From Pseudomonas sp. dw_358 (GTDB lineage Bacteria > Pseudomonadota > Gammaproteobacteria > Pseudomonadales > Pseudomonadaceae): a stretch of 64,000 nt of DNA. Positions 8,777 through 15,928 of the stretch are shown here, in pieces; position 1 is the first letter of the stretch, and each line of letters starts with the position of its first letter. The notes beneath the pieces were generated by a model. That model ran no database searches and was not told the origin of the DNA. It saw nothing but the letters and a program-made list of their open reading frames with translations. Position numbers and translations under genes: made by a program. The stretch spans positions 310,001 to 374,000 of the forward strand of contig NZ_JAAVUX010000003.1 of assembly GCF_018449655.1 (NCBI RefSeq). The letters are read 5' to 3'.

Positions 8777-9693
8777 TACGCAGCCTCCACTTTAGCGGCG
8801 AGCTGGAGCTTTGGCTTGGCTGAGCACATGACCACCCCGACAGCAATCAGCAGCAGGCTGACCAAATGGTAGGTGTGCAACGGCGTCCCCAGGAAAATGA
8901 TGCTAAGCACACCACCGGACAGGGGAACCAGGTGCGTGAAGATCTCGCCACGGGTAGCTCCGATCTCAGCGATACCGCGATTCCAGAACAGGTAGGACAG
9001 ATAGGATGGGAAGATAACCAGGTAGGCAAGGCCCCAAAGGTTTACCGATTTGAGCGATTCAAACACCCCGACTGTTGCAGGCTGATAGAGCGTGTACAGA
9101 GTGAACGGCACTAGCAGCACAGTCCCGACAACGGCCGAATAGGTGACGAAGGCTTGCCCAGGAATCGACTTGGGTTTGGTGCGCAGAAACGCACAATACG
9201 ACGCCCAACTGGCAGCCGACAGCATCGTCCATAGGTCGCCCTTGTTGAATTGCTTGAGGAAGCTCAAATCCGAGAGCTGTCCCATGGTGACCAACCAAGC
9301 GACGCCGATTGTGCTGGCCAATACGCCCAGCCAGTTACCCCGAGTGATGGTGTCGCCAAACACGAAACGATTGATCGACAACACCAGGCACGGCGTTGCG
9401 GAAAGATAGATCGCCGCGTTAAGCGATGTCGTGTACTGCAGACCGATGTACAACGTCAGCGGAAAAAGCACTTGGCCGCAGATTGCGAGCATGGTCAATG
9501 TTGACCAGGCCTTGCGGATTTCACCAGCGGAGCGAACAAGCGGCCGTAGGTTGATGATCAACAACAGTGCACTGGTCAGCAGCCACCGAGCCTGGGACAG
9601 AAGTATCGGGTCCATGTCGACAACCATCAGCTTGCCGACGACGTAGTTGCCGCCCCAGAAAATGGCAGCCAAGGATAAATACAGATAGGGCAT
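8776..9693 (-). CDS. EamA/DMT-family transporter
   Basis: 305 residues with ten hydrophobic helices in two halves, and the typical EamA start (LAAIFWGGNYVVGKL). Drug/metabolite transporters of this type usually export amino-acid-like or other small metabolites through the inner membrane. GAGGTG stands before the ATG at 9693. Ten bases separate it from the upstream fusion gene and one base overlaps the downstream FAH-like gene. In this context it most likely exports the product of, or a substrate altered by, its neighbours (inference). Confidence 0.9.
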   Translation of the reverse strand: MPYLYLSLAAIFWGGNYVVGKLMVVDMDPILLSQARWLLTSALLLIINLRPLVRSAGEIRKAWSTLTMLAICGQVLFPLTLYIGLQYTTSLNAAIYLSATPCLVLSINRFVFGDTITRGNWLGVLASTIGVAWLVTMGQLSDLSFLKQFNKGDLWTMLSAASWASYCAFLRTKPKSIPGQAFVTYSAVVGTVLLVPFTLYTLYQPATVGVFESLKSVNLWGLAYLVIFPSYLSYLFWNRGIAEIGATRGEIFTHLVPLSGGVLSIIFLGTPLHTYHLVSLLLIAVGVVMCSAKPKLQLAAKVEAA

Positions 9694-9703
9694 CGTCGTC
9701 ACC

Positions 9704-11053
9704 TCAAGCTTTCTGAAGGACGGCGAAGTCCTGCGCGCCCAGACGAATGTCCGCCAGTCTCTGCCAGTCACCTGGAAGATCCTGCGAAGCTTCCAAATCA
9801 GGCAGCGGGTAAAGCACCACCCCGCCCGGTGCGCAGACTCGCAGCCCTTCGGCTAGGTCGGCGGCGGGTTCGTTGCTATCGCTGCTGCCAATGATGACCA
9901 CCCCGTAGCCCAACTTGCGACGGTAGTGGTAATGGCCGCCGCTGATAAAAGGCAATGCAGCTGCACTCAGATCACCACGGACGCGAAGGCGGCGTTGGCC
10001 GTTATCCTGTGCCCATTGGAGCAACGCGGCGAAGTGCTCACGGGAGTGGGAAATGATATCGGTCGAATGCTCCCCAAAGCACGGCGCCAGTTGCGCTGCT
10101 TGCGGCCCGACCAATAGCACCGACGACGACGAGGGAAGGTTTGCAAGCAGTGCCTTCACCTCCGTTGCGGTATGGGCCGATTGCAGAGGGTTGTCGCGGT
10201 ACGTCGTAAGCCAGTCCGAATTGACCGCCGCCCAGTCACTGATTTGGAGGGTTTGCTCAACCGCTGGCTGGAAGCGCTCCATCAGCCAAGCTTTGTAGGG
10301 CAGGTACTGGAGGACCTTTCCTTGATCGCCAACGATCGAGTAGTCGCCCACCCAACTGTTCACGACGCTACGCAATCCGACGATACTGCTTTTGCCCAGG
10401 TAATCCGCGTTCCAACCGACAATCGCTTCGCGCCCGACCCACGCGTAATCGCACAGGCGCACGGCAGGGAGGCGTGTCATCGCTACCGTCCGAGACCCCA
10501 CCGACGGACGACCGTACGGATCATGATCCTGACGCAGCAGTTGCGAACCTGGGGAGAGCCAGACGGCGTCCCCCACATAGACATCGCCACCGGCGTTGAT
10601 TGCTGCGTTACGTCCCAGGCGCACGTATTTGCCGACCTGGATCTTGGGAAGATCAGCAGTCGATTGCTCAAGCTGATGATCCGCATGGGGGTGACTGAAG
10701 TAGGCACCGTTTTCAAAGTGAGTTGGCGAGATCACGTGCTCGCCCGTGGACTCACGCACAATCAGCGGGCTGCCGGACGTATCGAAGTTATAGTGGCCTG
10801 CGCTCAGGCCAAGCTCGGTGGCAACGGCCCCCAGACGCGCATGAGCGGTATGCGAAAAGCGAATCTCGTCCCCGTGCCCACTGATCGCCTGTGAGCCTTT
10901 GCGCAACTCTCGCAAAGCGTTTACGTAAAGTGGTATTGGACGTCGATCTTCGGGGTCACGAAGCGCCTGCTCAAGCGCGCCGATAGTACTCCCCACCTCG
11001 GGCGCTGCGACCGCTTCAACGTTTACATTCCGATCCAGATAGCGCTCGAACAT
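9704..11053 (-). CDS. Two-domain protein: left-handed beta-helix (acyltransferase-like) plus methyltransferase-like domain
   Basis: 449 residues. Residues about 137-245 are imperfect hexapeptide repeats (IQVGKYVRLGRNAAINAG, VYVGDAVWLSPGS and further), with the His177 region RQDHDPYGRP where hexapeptide acyltransferases have their catalytic His. Residues about 295-449 look like a Rossmann methyltransferase domain that is degenerate: SVLLVGPQ in place of the SAM-binding loop, YGVVIIGS for the beta-4 motif and APGGVVLYPLPD after it. The first 130 residues match nothing I know. It is the first gene of the island operon. Function unknown; a tailoring role in making a small exported molecule is a guess. 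Confidence 0.65.
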   Translation of the reverse strand: MFERYLDRNVNVEAVAAPEVGSTIGALEQALRDPEDRRPIPLYVNALRELRKGSQAISGHGDEIRFSHTAHARLGAVATELGLSAGHYNFDTSGSPLIVRESTGEHVISPTHFENGAYFSHPHADHQLEQSTADLPKIQVGKYVRLGRNAAINAGGDVYVGDAVWLSPGSQLLRQDHDPYGRPSVGSRTVAMTRLPAVRLCDYAWVGREAIVGWNADYLGKSSIVGLRSVVNSWVGDYSIVGDQGKVLQYLPYKAWLMERFQPAVEQTLQISDWAAVNSDWLTTYRDNPLQSAHTATEVKALLANLPSSSSVLLVGPQAAQLAPCFGEHSTDIISHSREHFAALLQWAQDNGQRRLRVRGDLSAAALPFISGGHYHYRRKLGYGVVIIGSSDSNEPAADLAEGLRVCAPGGVVLYPLPDLEASQDLPGDWQRLADIRLGAQDFAVLQKA

Positions 11054-11380
11054 ATCAATCTCCGTTATCCCATCATTTGGTCGAGCGTCGTGCTCGAAGG
11101 GCGTGAAGGTAGGCTCCGGCGATATGGGCGACTATCAAGAAATTTCGCTGAGTGGATTCGGTAATTTCGATTCTGCCGTGAGGCAAGACCCGCTCTAGAA
11201 CAGTGACGAGCATGCCAGGGCAGCTAAAAAGCTAAATCTTTTTAGCTGACCTGCACCTCAGGTGTTACCGCTGCTCAGGTTTCTTACGCATCCAATGAAG
11301 GTGCTCAGCTCGGATGGTACGAAGGCTTCTTCCCGCTGCGCTTCAGATCGAACAGGTGACTTGCCTACCCAGTTCGCCAA
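11054..11380. other. Upstream region of the island operon
   Basis: About 325 bases holding no gene. It must contain the promoter of the minus-strand cargo operon. A perfect 11-bp inverted repeat lies at 11221-11248; open frames on the plus strand run out of the frame of the transposase remnant and lack start signals. Confidence 0.5.
11221..11248. repeat. Perfect inverted repeat, 11-bp arms
   Basis: CAGCTAAAAAG and CTTTTTAGCTG are separated by 6 bases. There is no clear T-run after it on either strand, so it is either a weak terminator left from a lost gene or a regulator site 170 bases upstream of the cargo operon. Confidence 0.5.
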
Positions 11381-11713
11381 CGGCCTCGTCGCTCGATACT
11401 CTCAGCGTCAGAGCGCCACACTCTTCTTGCGCTGCCGGAAAGCCAGGACGACCTCATCCGCTACTACACCTTCAACGAGTCCGACCTATCGCTGATCCGT
11501 CAGCGACGGGGTGATGCCAATCGGCTTGGCTTTGCCGTGCAACTCTGTCTGCTGCGCTACCCCGGTTATGCTTTGGCCAGCGACAGCGTGCTACCAGATC
11601 TGGTCGTTAAATGGGTGGCACGACAGATTCAGGCTGCTCCCGAAAGCTGGGAAAAATACGGTGAGCGTGTGGTCGCTGAGGTCGAATTGCCCCACCTGCT
11701 TAAGTTTCACTGA
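11381..11713 (+). pseudogene. Tn3-family transposase (TnpA), N-terminal remnant
   Basis: About 109 codons read [18 protein letters not shown], then [18 protein letters not shown] and LLRYPGYAL, the well-known amino-terminal region of Tn3-family TnpA (normally about 1000 residues). The expected start ATG before PRRS is replaced by CGG, and the match stops after ESWEKYGER, with a stop codon soon after. No terminal inverted repeats, resolvase or DDE domain remain. It shows that a Tn3-type transposon was once in the island. Confidence 0.85.
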
Positions 11714-11821
11714 CCCGACTTGTCGCACTGTAAATCCTTTCCAGCTTTGCCTTGTGAGTCGTATCGCGTAGGGCACCGTTGCGTCGGCGTATAGGGCAAT
11801 CCCGCATCAGCGGCAACAGTC

Positions 11822-11953
11822 ATGCACAGCGCTGGCATCAGCATCGAGATGATTTGCAAGGTGCTCAACCATTCAAGCCCAGCAATCACCATGGCATACA
11901 TCGGCCTGACACAGAGCGAGACAGACGCAACGTACGATCAATTCATCATCTGA
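11822..11953 (+). pseudogene. Tyrosine recombinase/integrase, C-terminal remnant
   Basis: The last ~43 residues of a phage-type integrase: GISIEMICKVLNHSSPAITM followed by AYIGLTQSE, including the catalytic Tyr (in AYIGL) and the LNHSS box that contains the H/W-type active-site residue. The frame has a stop a few codons upstream and the catalytic Arg-His-Arg part is gone. A terminator hairpin follows. It is likely the remains of the integrase that put the island into tRNA-Ser. Confidence 0.8.
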
Positions 11954-11989
11954 TGACCAGTGCATAACAGCCTTCACAGGCTCACTACA

Positions 11990-12012
11990 GGCCCGCTTGC
12001 GCGGGCTTTGTC
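11990..12012 (+). terminator. Rho-independent terminator after the integrase remnant
   Basis: GCCCGC-TTGC-GCGGGC followed by TTTGTC, 37 bases past the stop of the integrase remnant on the same strand. Confidence 0.75.
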
Positions 12013-12168
12013 GTCTCTGCACCAAAGCCAGCGAGTGACATCCATTGCACATCAGCGATCATTCCAGCCTGCCCATGGCCAGCGAACCCCAAGGGTTATT
12101 ATGAAATTAGTCAGAACTGGCCTTGCCACTGGTGGCCTGCGTTAAGCAGGTGGCTCGATGCTCCGTCG

Positions 12169-12253
12169 CCAGCGTTCAAACTGCCCCGTCTTACTCTCGC
12201 CAGCCATGCACCAAGCGACCCCCACCCCTTGCAAGGCCTGAAAATCAGCGGGG
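12169..12253. repeat. 85-bp direct repeat, copy A
   Basis: It begins CCAGCGTTCAAACTGCCC and ends near AAAATCAGCGGGG. A similar, diverged copy in the same orientation lies at 13767-13850. Both copies sit immediately downstream of a minus-strand gene (12255-12899 and 13903-14055). Confidence 0.75.
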
Positions 12254-12254
12254 A

Positions 12255-12899
12255 TTATTTCTTGTCAGAAATCGCAGGGATCGGGCGAATCTGAAACTTT
12301 TTGCTGTACCGGGGCGACTTAAAGTAGCGACCTACCCGCTCTGCCGTTTCGATCAGTCTATCCATGGCATCTTCGAGCCCTTCTTCCTTGAACGCGATGG
12401 ACTCTTCGTTCGAGTGAACACCGATGTCGTCGTTTATGGTCCGGCATGGGACGTTTGGATGGGCTATCTCTTCAAGATAGTTGTAGAAGGCGTTCTTCGA
12501 AATCACCAAGCCGAAACGACGCCAAGCATACTTCCGTCCCCAGTAGTAGCCGTCTGTAGCGCGGTGCCTGACCCTGTCGTCGTTCTTGCCTTTATTCTCG
12601 ACAAGCTTATCAAGCGAAAAATGCTTCGCCGCCGAATAGCTCAGCAACTTGTTGACCGTATCTGCCTTCCCCATGGAAGAGGGCTCGATGATTTTTCTTC
12701 CTGCGGCATCGGTAGTGAAACCGATGTTGTAACGCTCGCCTTCCTCCAATTCCGCGTTGCCGTTGTTGGTCTCGAATTGGTACACAGTGTCAGTGGTGGA
12801 GGGAGTGAACTGGTGAAGAAATTTACCAGACGGTAGTGGCACGATCGAATAATTGGTAACGATCAAGTCGTGAATGGTGTACTGATTTCTGGATTTCAT
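12255..12899 (-). CDS. Hypothetical protein
   Basis: 214 residues, no signal peptide or membrane helix, mixed charged/polar sequence with an aromatic-rich middle (GYYWGRKYAWRRFG). AAGGAAG precedes the ATG at 12899 at good spacing. Lower GC than the flanking chromosome. I recognise no family. It lies between the two copies of the direct repeat with the next gene, so both may have moved as one unit. Confidence 0.65.
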   Translation of the reverse strand: MKSRNQYTIHDLIVTNYSIVPLPSGKFLHQFTPSTTDTVYQFETNNGNAELEEGERYNIGFTTDAAGRKIIEPSSMGKADTVNKLLSYSAAKHFSLDKLVENKGKNDDRVRHRATDGYYWGRKYAWRRFGLVISKNAFYNYLEEIAHPNVPCRTINDDIGVHSNEESIAFKEEGLEDAMDRLIETAERVGRYFKSPRYSKKFQIRPIPAISDKK

Positions 12900-13106
12900 T
12901 GATCTTCCTTGAAAATTTAGGTGAGGTAGCAAGGTAGTGGCAGATTGACTTTTAGGCAACTGAGATTTTTCAACCCAGTGGTTGCATTCTGACGCCGGTC
13001 GGTTCACTCGCCACCCAACCGCCACACCACTCTGGCCAGCACAGGCAATCGGCCTTCGATGTGCAACCTTTCTTACGGCGGCGGGGTAGTTTCCGCAGAA
13101 ACTGGC

Positions 13107-13658
13107 TTACGGGTAAAGACCGTCACACGCTCGTTTAATCAGTATGTAAGCGATCCGGCTTGCCGTCTTTTTTCCAGAGTCGAGCGTGCATTCATCCGCC
13201 GTCTTGTATCCAAAGAAGTCGGTGCCCAGTTCTTTTGCATAGTAGGGGTACTGCTGACAGTCTTGATCAATCGTGCGAGCGGAAAGATCGTTTTGCGCAT
13301 CAGGTACGTTTTTTATCACGCACCGCTGATACGACCATCCAGAATGGGAGGGGCTGTTTCTGCGCATCGCCTCCAACGCCTGTTCGGTTTCAGCCTGCTG
13401 TTTCTCCGCTTCCTTTGCGTTAACAGCCGTTTGATTTCTGGAAACGCAATCGAGGAATTCTTTTGAGAAACGGTTGCTCGGTGACGAATACGGTAAGCAA
13501 TCTTCAAGCTGGCCACTTTGCCCATGTGCCTGCTGGGCGTCTCTTTCGCTCATTACTTTGACGGCTCTATCTGCCTCCTCCTGTGTGAGCGCTTGAGCCG
13601 AGACCGCAACGCCTAACCCGCACAGCAGTGCAACAATCATTATGAGTCGAACAGTCAT
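13107..13658 (-). CDS. Hypothetical secreted protein, Cys-containing
   Basis: 183 residues. Residues 1-23 form a signal peptide (VRLIMIVALLCGLGVAVSA, cleavage after AQA). The mature part is Gln/Glu-rich and helical in the first half, and has five Cys, most of them in the C-terminal half, which suggests disulfides in the periplasm. AAGGACG stands before the ATG at 13658. No family recognised. It is upstream of, and in the same direction as, the 12255-12899 gene, 207 bases apart. Confidence 0.65.
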   Translation of the reverse strand: MTVRLIMIVALLCGLGVAVSAQALTQEEADRAVKVMSERDAQQAHGQSGQLEDCLPYSSPSNRFSKEFLDCVSRNQTAVNAKEAEKQQAETEQALEAMRRNSPSHSGWSYQRCVIKNVPDAQNDLSARTIDQDCQQYPYYAKELGTDFFGYKTADECTLDSGKKTASRIAYILIKRACDGLYP

Positions 13659-13766
13659 GGTCGTCGTCCTTGGTTGATCCAGTGAGGATATCCGCCACCA
13701 TCGCACAACGCCATCACCCGCCAGCGTCAGGTGCTTGCGTTTCTCACCTACAGTGAAAATCCGCTA

Positions 13767-13850
13767 CCAGCGTTCAAACCGCCCTGTCTTATTCTCGCCA
13801 GCCCTGCACAGGACGACCCCCACCCTTAGCATAAGGCTGAAAACCGGGGG
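13767..13850. repeat. 85-bp direct repeat, copy B
   Basis: Begins CCAGCGTTCAAACCGCCC and matches copy A at 12169-12253 over about 84 bases with scattered changes. It lies just past the terminator of the small gene at 13903-14055. Confidence 0.75.
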
Positions 13851-13869
13851 GCCGGTTTGGGTAGGAAAC

Positions 13870-13893
13870 GCTCCTTGCCGTGTGACAAGGAGC
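13870..13893 (-). terminator. Rho-independent terminator of the small basic-protein gene
   Basis: On the minus strand GCTCCTTG-TCACACGG-CAAGGAGC is followed by GTTTCC. It starts 10 bases past the stop of the gene at 13903-14055, which supports that gene. The plus strand side has TTTTT further on, so it may work in both directions. Confidence 0.65.
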
Positions 13894-13902
13894 ATGGGCT
13901 TT

Positions 13903-14055
13903 TTAGAACTCGAAGCTCAGCTGCTGCGGAGGGCTACGGAAATGCTGCCGTACATGTTCCCAGCGGCCAAAGCGCCACCGAGGATAAGCATTCACGTGAA
14001 TAGATTTGACGCGCTGGAGGGACGTGCGGCGGGCTCTGCGATTTTGCGTGATCAT
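13903..14055 (-). CDS. Small basic protein, unknown function
   Basis: About 50 residues, strongly basic and aromatic (RRARRTSLQRVKSIHV, then YPRWRFGRWEHVRQHFR). The ATG at 14055 has AGAGAA nine bases upstream; a longer start at 14091 is possible. A terminator follows directly. The composition suggests nucleic-acid binding. Similar small basic proteins occur in mobile elements of pseudomonads as far as I remember, but I cannot name a family. Confidence 0.5.
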   Translation of the reverse strand: MITQNRRARRTSLQRVKSIHVNAYPRWRFGRWEHVRQHFRSPPQQLSFEF

Positions 14056-14771
14056 ATGGGTAATTCTCTTCTGAATTGCAAAGGTGTGCATTCATCTGGA
14101 GAACGCCCCACTGATCGCCAACTGTTGACGAAACCGTCACGCTGTTGGCTTAATGGCGCTCGCTCCAGAGTCATGCGTTTTCGAATGCCAGCTTCGGGGG
14201 TGATGCGGGTGGACACGTTCTGTCGCCAAACTTCGCGTGTTCATCCGTAGTCTTTCCTTCCGCTATCCGTTCAGGATAAGCATCCAGCACAAAAGCCTGA
14301 AAACCCAACATGTAGTGGTTTTCTGCGCTTGGGATACAAGATAAAGCGCCATCAGGGGTAATGCAACCAGTCGTGTCTGTGGATAACTTGTGGTTAAAGT
14401 GTGTGTGTGGCGTGCGTAAAACGCTGTAGCCCTTGAGCTAACTGGTGTAGGACCTTTCGACAGGTTTGTAAGATGGGTGAAAATTTTTTCCTGAATTGCG
14501 CTTTTCGATGCCTGCCGTAAGGCACCTGTGACGTCGACCACGCTATTTTCGCGAAATCGCTGTGTGTATCCCGGCAAACAAGGCATCAGCTACGTGCGAG
14601 CCTCCCAAGCTCTCGAAATGCGCTTTCTAAATTGTCAACCCCTTAATATTGACAAATCGTCGCGCCATTCCGTATAATCCACGACATCGCCACTAACGGC
14701 GAAAACCAAACGCGGCGCCCAGCGCTGAAGGAAGTGATCAACATTTGAACTTACAAAGGAGAATCCCGCCT
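14056..14771. other. Long non-coding stretch upstream of the winged-helix gene
   Basis: About 715 bases. Contents I can support: a DnaA-box sequence (TGTGGATAA, 14378-14386), an operator-like palindrome and sigma-70 promoter (14632-14678). A 107-codon frame on the minus strand (14263-14586) has no proper ribosome binding site and no recognisable domain, so I do not call it. The size of the leader (about 85 bases from promoter to ATG) leaves room for RNA control. Confidence 0.5.
14632..14678 (+). promoter_or_regulatory. Sigma-70 promoter with overlapping operator palindrome
   Basis: TTGACA (14649-14654), 18 bases, TATAAT (14673-14678): a perfect -35 and -10 pair. The -35 is inside a perfect inverted repeat, TTGTCAA (14632-14638) and TTGACAA (14649-14655). 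A repressor bound there would block RNA polymerase. It drives the winged-helix gene that starts at 14772 and could be autoregulated by it. Confidence 0.8.
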
Positions 14772-15299
14772 ATGAAAGCCAACGGCTACGTACATTTCCC
14801 AAAATCCCTCATGCATGCCTCGCACTGGAAATCACGAACCACCGGTGTGTTGATCGCGCTCACGCACATGCAGAAAAATCTCTGGCTGCACATCAAAGAC
14901 CGGTACGAGTTCTTCACGGGTCGTGGCACCACTTGGTTCGAGAGCCAGGAAACTATCGCCGAGGCCATCAATTGCAGCCGTGATTCCGTCGTCGAATTCC
15001 TCAAGGCGCTTGAGCAGCACGGATACCTTCAGGTGACCCGCACGCCTGTACGTGGGAGCCAGCAGCAGAATACGTATGTCATCCTTGCTGACCTTGAGGT
15101 TACACACGTACCCAGAGCAGCCAAGAAGGCAGCACCAGTACCAACAGTGCCAGAGGTGCCAGAGGTGCCGGTGATACATGCGCCAGCTACACCAGTGGCG
15201 CCAGCGCCAATGATCCCAGCGAGTACACCGTTCGATTCTGAGTTTGAAGACGATCCTTTTGCCAACGTGTCGGTTCTTCCTACGCGTGAGGCAGCGTGA
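14772..15299 (+). CDS. Winged-helix DNA-binding protein of the mobile element
   Basis: 175 residues. Residues about 15-100 form a winged-helix domain of the kind found in plasmid and phage replication or regulatory proteins (TWFESQETIAEAINCSRDSV, then EFLKALEQHGYLQVTR). The C-terminal third is a Pro/Val/Ala-rich linker (repeated VPEV and PAT/PAP units) ending in an acidic tail (DSEFEDDPF), a layout often used to bind a partner protein. AAAGGAG precedes the ATG at 14772; the longer frame from 14745 has no such signal. Strong promoter upstream and iteron-like repeats just downstream. Either a repressor or a replication accessory protein. Confidence 0.75.
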   Translation: MKANGYVHFPKSLMHASHWKSRTTGVLIALTHMQKNLWLHIKDRYEFFTGRGTTWFESQETIAEAINCSRDSVVEFLKALEQHGYLQVTRTPVRGSQQQNTYVILADLEVTHVPRAAKKAAPVPTVPEVPEVPVIHAPATPVAPAPMIPASTPFDSEFEDDPFANVSVLPTREAA

Positions 15300-15318
15300 C
15301 GTGCCGGGTTGTTCCCTG

Positions 15319-15382
15319 CACGAGTCGGAAATATCCACACGCCACGAGTAGGAATTTTCCCGGTGTCGCGTCGGAGAATCCC
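15319..15382. repeat. Three imperfect tandem repeats, iteron-like
   Basis: Units begin at about 15321 (CGAGTCGGAAATATCC), 15345 (CGAGTAGGAATTTTCC) and 15367 (CGCGTCGGAGAATCCC), spaced 24 and 22 bases, that is about two helical turns. They lie 20 bases past the end of the winged-helix gene, where a replication protein or regulator of the element could bind. The third unit is weak. Confidence 0.45.
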
Positions 15383-15701
15383 ACAGTAATAAGAATGAGT
15401 ATCAAGAAAGAGAGAGTAAGAACGATCTTAGGAGCGTGATCGTCAGAAGCTTTGCACGTACAGACAGGAGCAAGGCCAGAGCAGGAGCGGGATTGGGGAT
15501 TCTGTATTACTGGTCGAGGTACGGCAGGACCGGTGATGGTGTCGCCGCTGGCAAGTGATTCGCTGTGACGTGGAATCACGCTGAAAGCTAACCGCTTTCG
15601 TGCATACGTACAAAGCGTCAGCTTTGGGGTTCACTCCCTTCAGCGGCGCTGACGATTGGAGTGGGCAAACTAAGTGGGCAAAGTGAAAAACCATCAGGCA
15701 C

Positions 15702-15737
15702 AAAAAAGCCCCGTAAATCAAAGACTTACGAGGCTTT
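15702..15737 (-). terminator. Terminator of tRNA-Ser (island-borne)
   Basis: On the minus strand AAAGCC-T-CGTAA pairs with TTACG-G-GGCTTT, followed by TTTT. It is 9 bases past the tRNA 3' end. It resembles, but is not identical to, the hairpin at 6655-6693 next to the other attachment-site copy. Confidence 0.85.
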
Positions 15738-15745
15738 ATACGTAA

Positions 15746-15835
15746 TGGCGGAGAGATAGGGATTTGAACCCTAGGTACTGTCGCCAGTACAACGGATTTC
15801 GAATCCGTCCCGTTCGGCCACTCCGGCATCTCTCC
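15746..15835 (-). tRNA. tRNA-Ser (anticodon CGA)
   Basis: 90 bases with encoded CCA. The acceptor stem pairs GGAGAGA with TCTCTCC, the anticodon loop is TTCGAAA between ACGGA and TCCGT (anticodon CGA, reading UCG), there is a long variable arm (TGTACTGGCGACAGTACC region), as in all serine tRNAs, and the T arm has GGTTCAAATCC. Its 3' end is the integration target of the island. Confidence 0.97.
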
Positions 15836-15928
15836 AATGGCGCGCATCATACCAAGCTAATCGCTGGAAGCGAAGCCCCCAGCGCAAAAAAAACGGCGTG
15901 CTATCAAACGCTTGCGCGCCAGAAGGCG

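Larger units (their letters stand above)
15300..15745. other. Non-coding right end of the island
   Basis: About 445 bases between the winged-helix gene and tRNA-Ser. It holds iteron-like repeats near 15319-15382, a small hairpin (GAAAGC-TAACC-GCTTTC near 15584-15600) and the terminator of the tRNA. No gene seen. Confidence 0.5.
6700..15759. mobile_element. Degenerate genomic island integrated in tRNA-Ser(CGA)
   Basis: About 9 kb between two copies of the tRNA-Ser end. Inside are remnants of a Tn3-family transposase and of a tyrosine integrase, a winged-helix protein typical of mobile elements, several genes of unknown function, a direct repeat and a LysR-associated cargo operon. Coding density and sequence character drop compared with both flanks, and only one full integrase domain end remains, so the element can probably no longer excise by itself. 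Flanks are housekeeping genes (purC to the right). Confidence 0.75.

Noticed and set aside
13059..13466. 135-codon frame on the plus strand
   Set aside because: Antisense to the secreted-protein gene, which has a good signal peptide and ribosome binding site.
12169..13850. 85-bp repeats as integron attC sites
   Set aside because: They lack the inverse core and complement (GTTRRRY) pair, and no integron integrase is near.
13735..14250. 171-codon frame on the plus strand in the island
   Set aside because: It covers the repeat, a terminator and the small basic-protein gene on the other strand; no ribosome binding site or domain.
14263..14586. 107-codon frame on the minus strand
   Set aside because: GGGAGG is 14 bases from the start, no family features, and it crosses the DnaA-box region.
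15443..15850. Open frame on the minus strand starting MPEWPNGTDSKS
   Set aside because: This is the well-known false translation of tRNA-Ser; the frame runs through the tRNA gene and its terminator.
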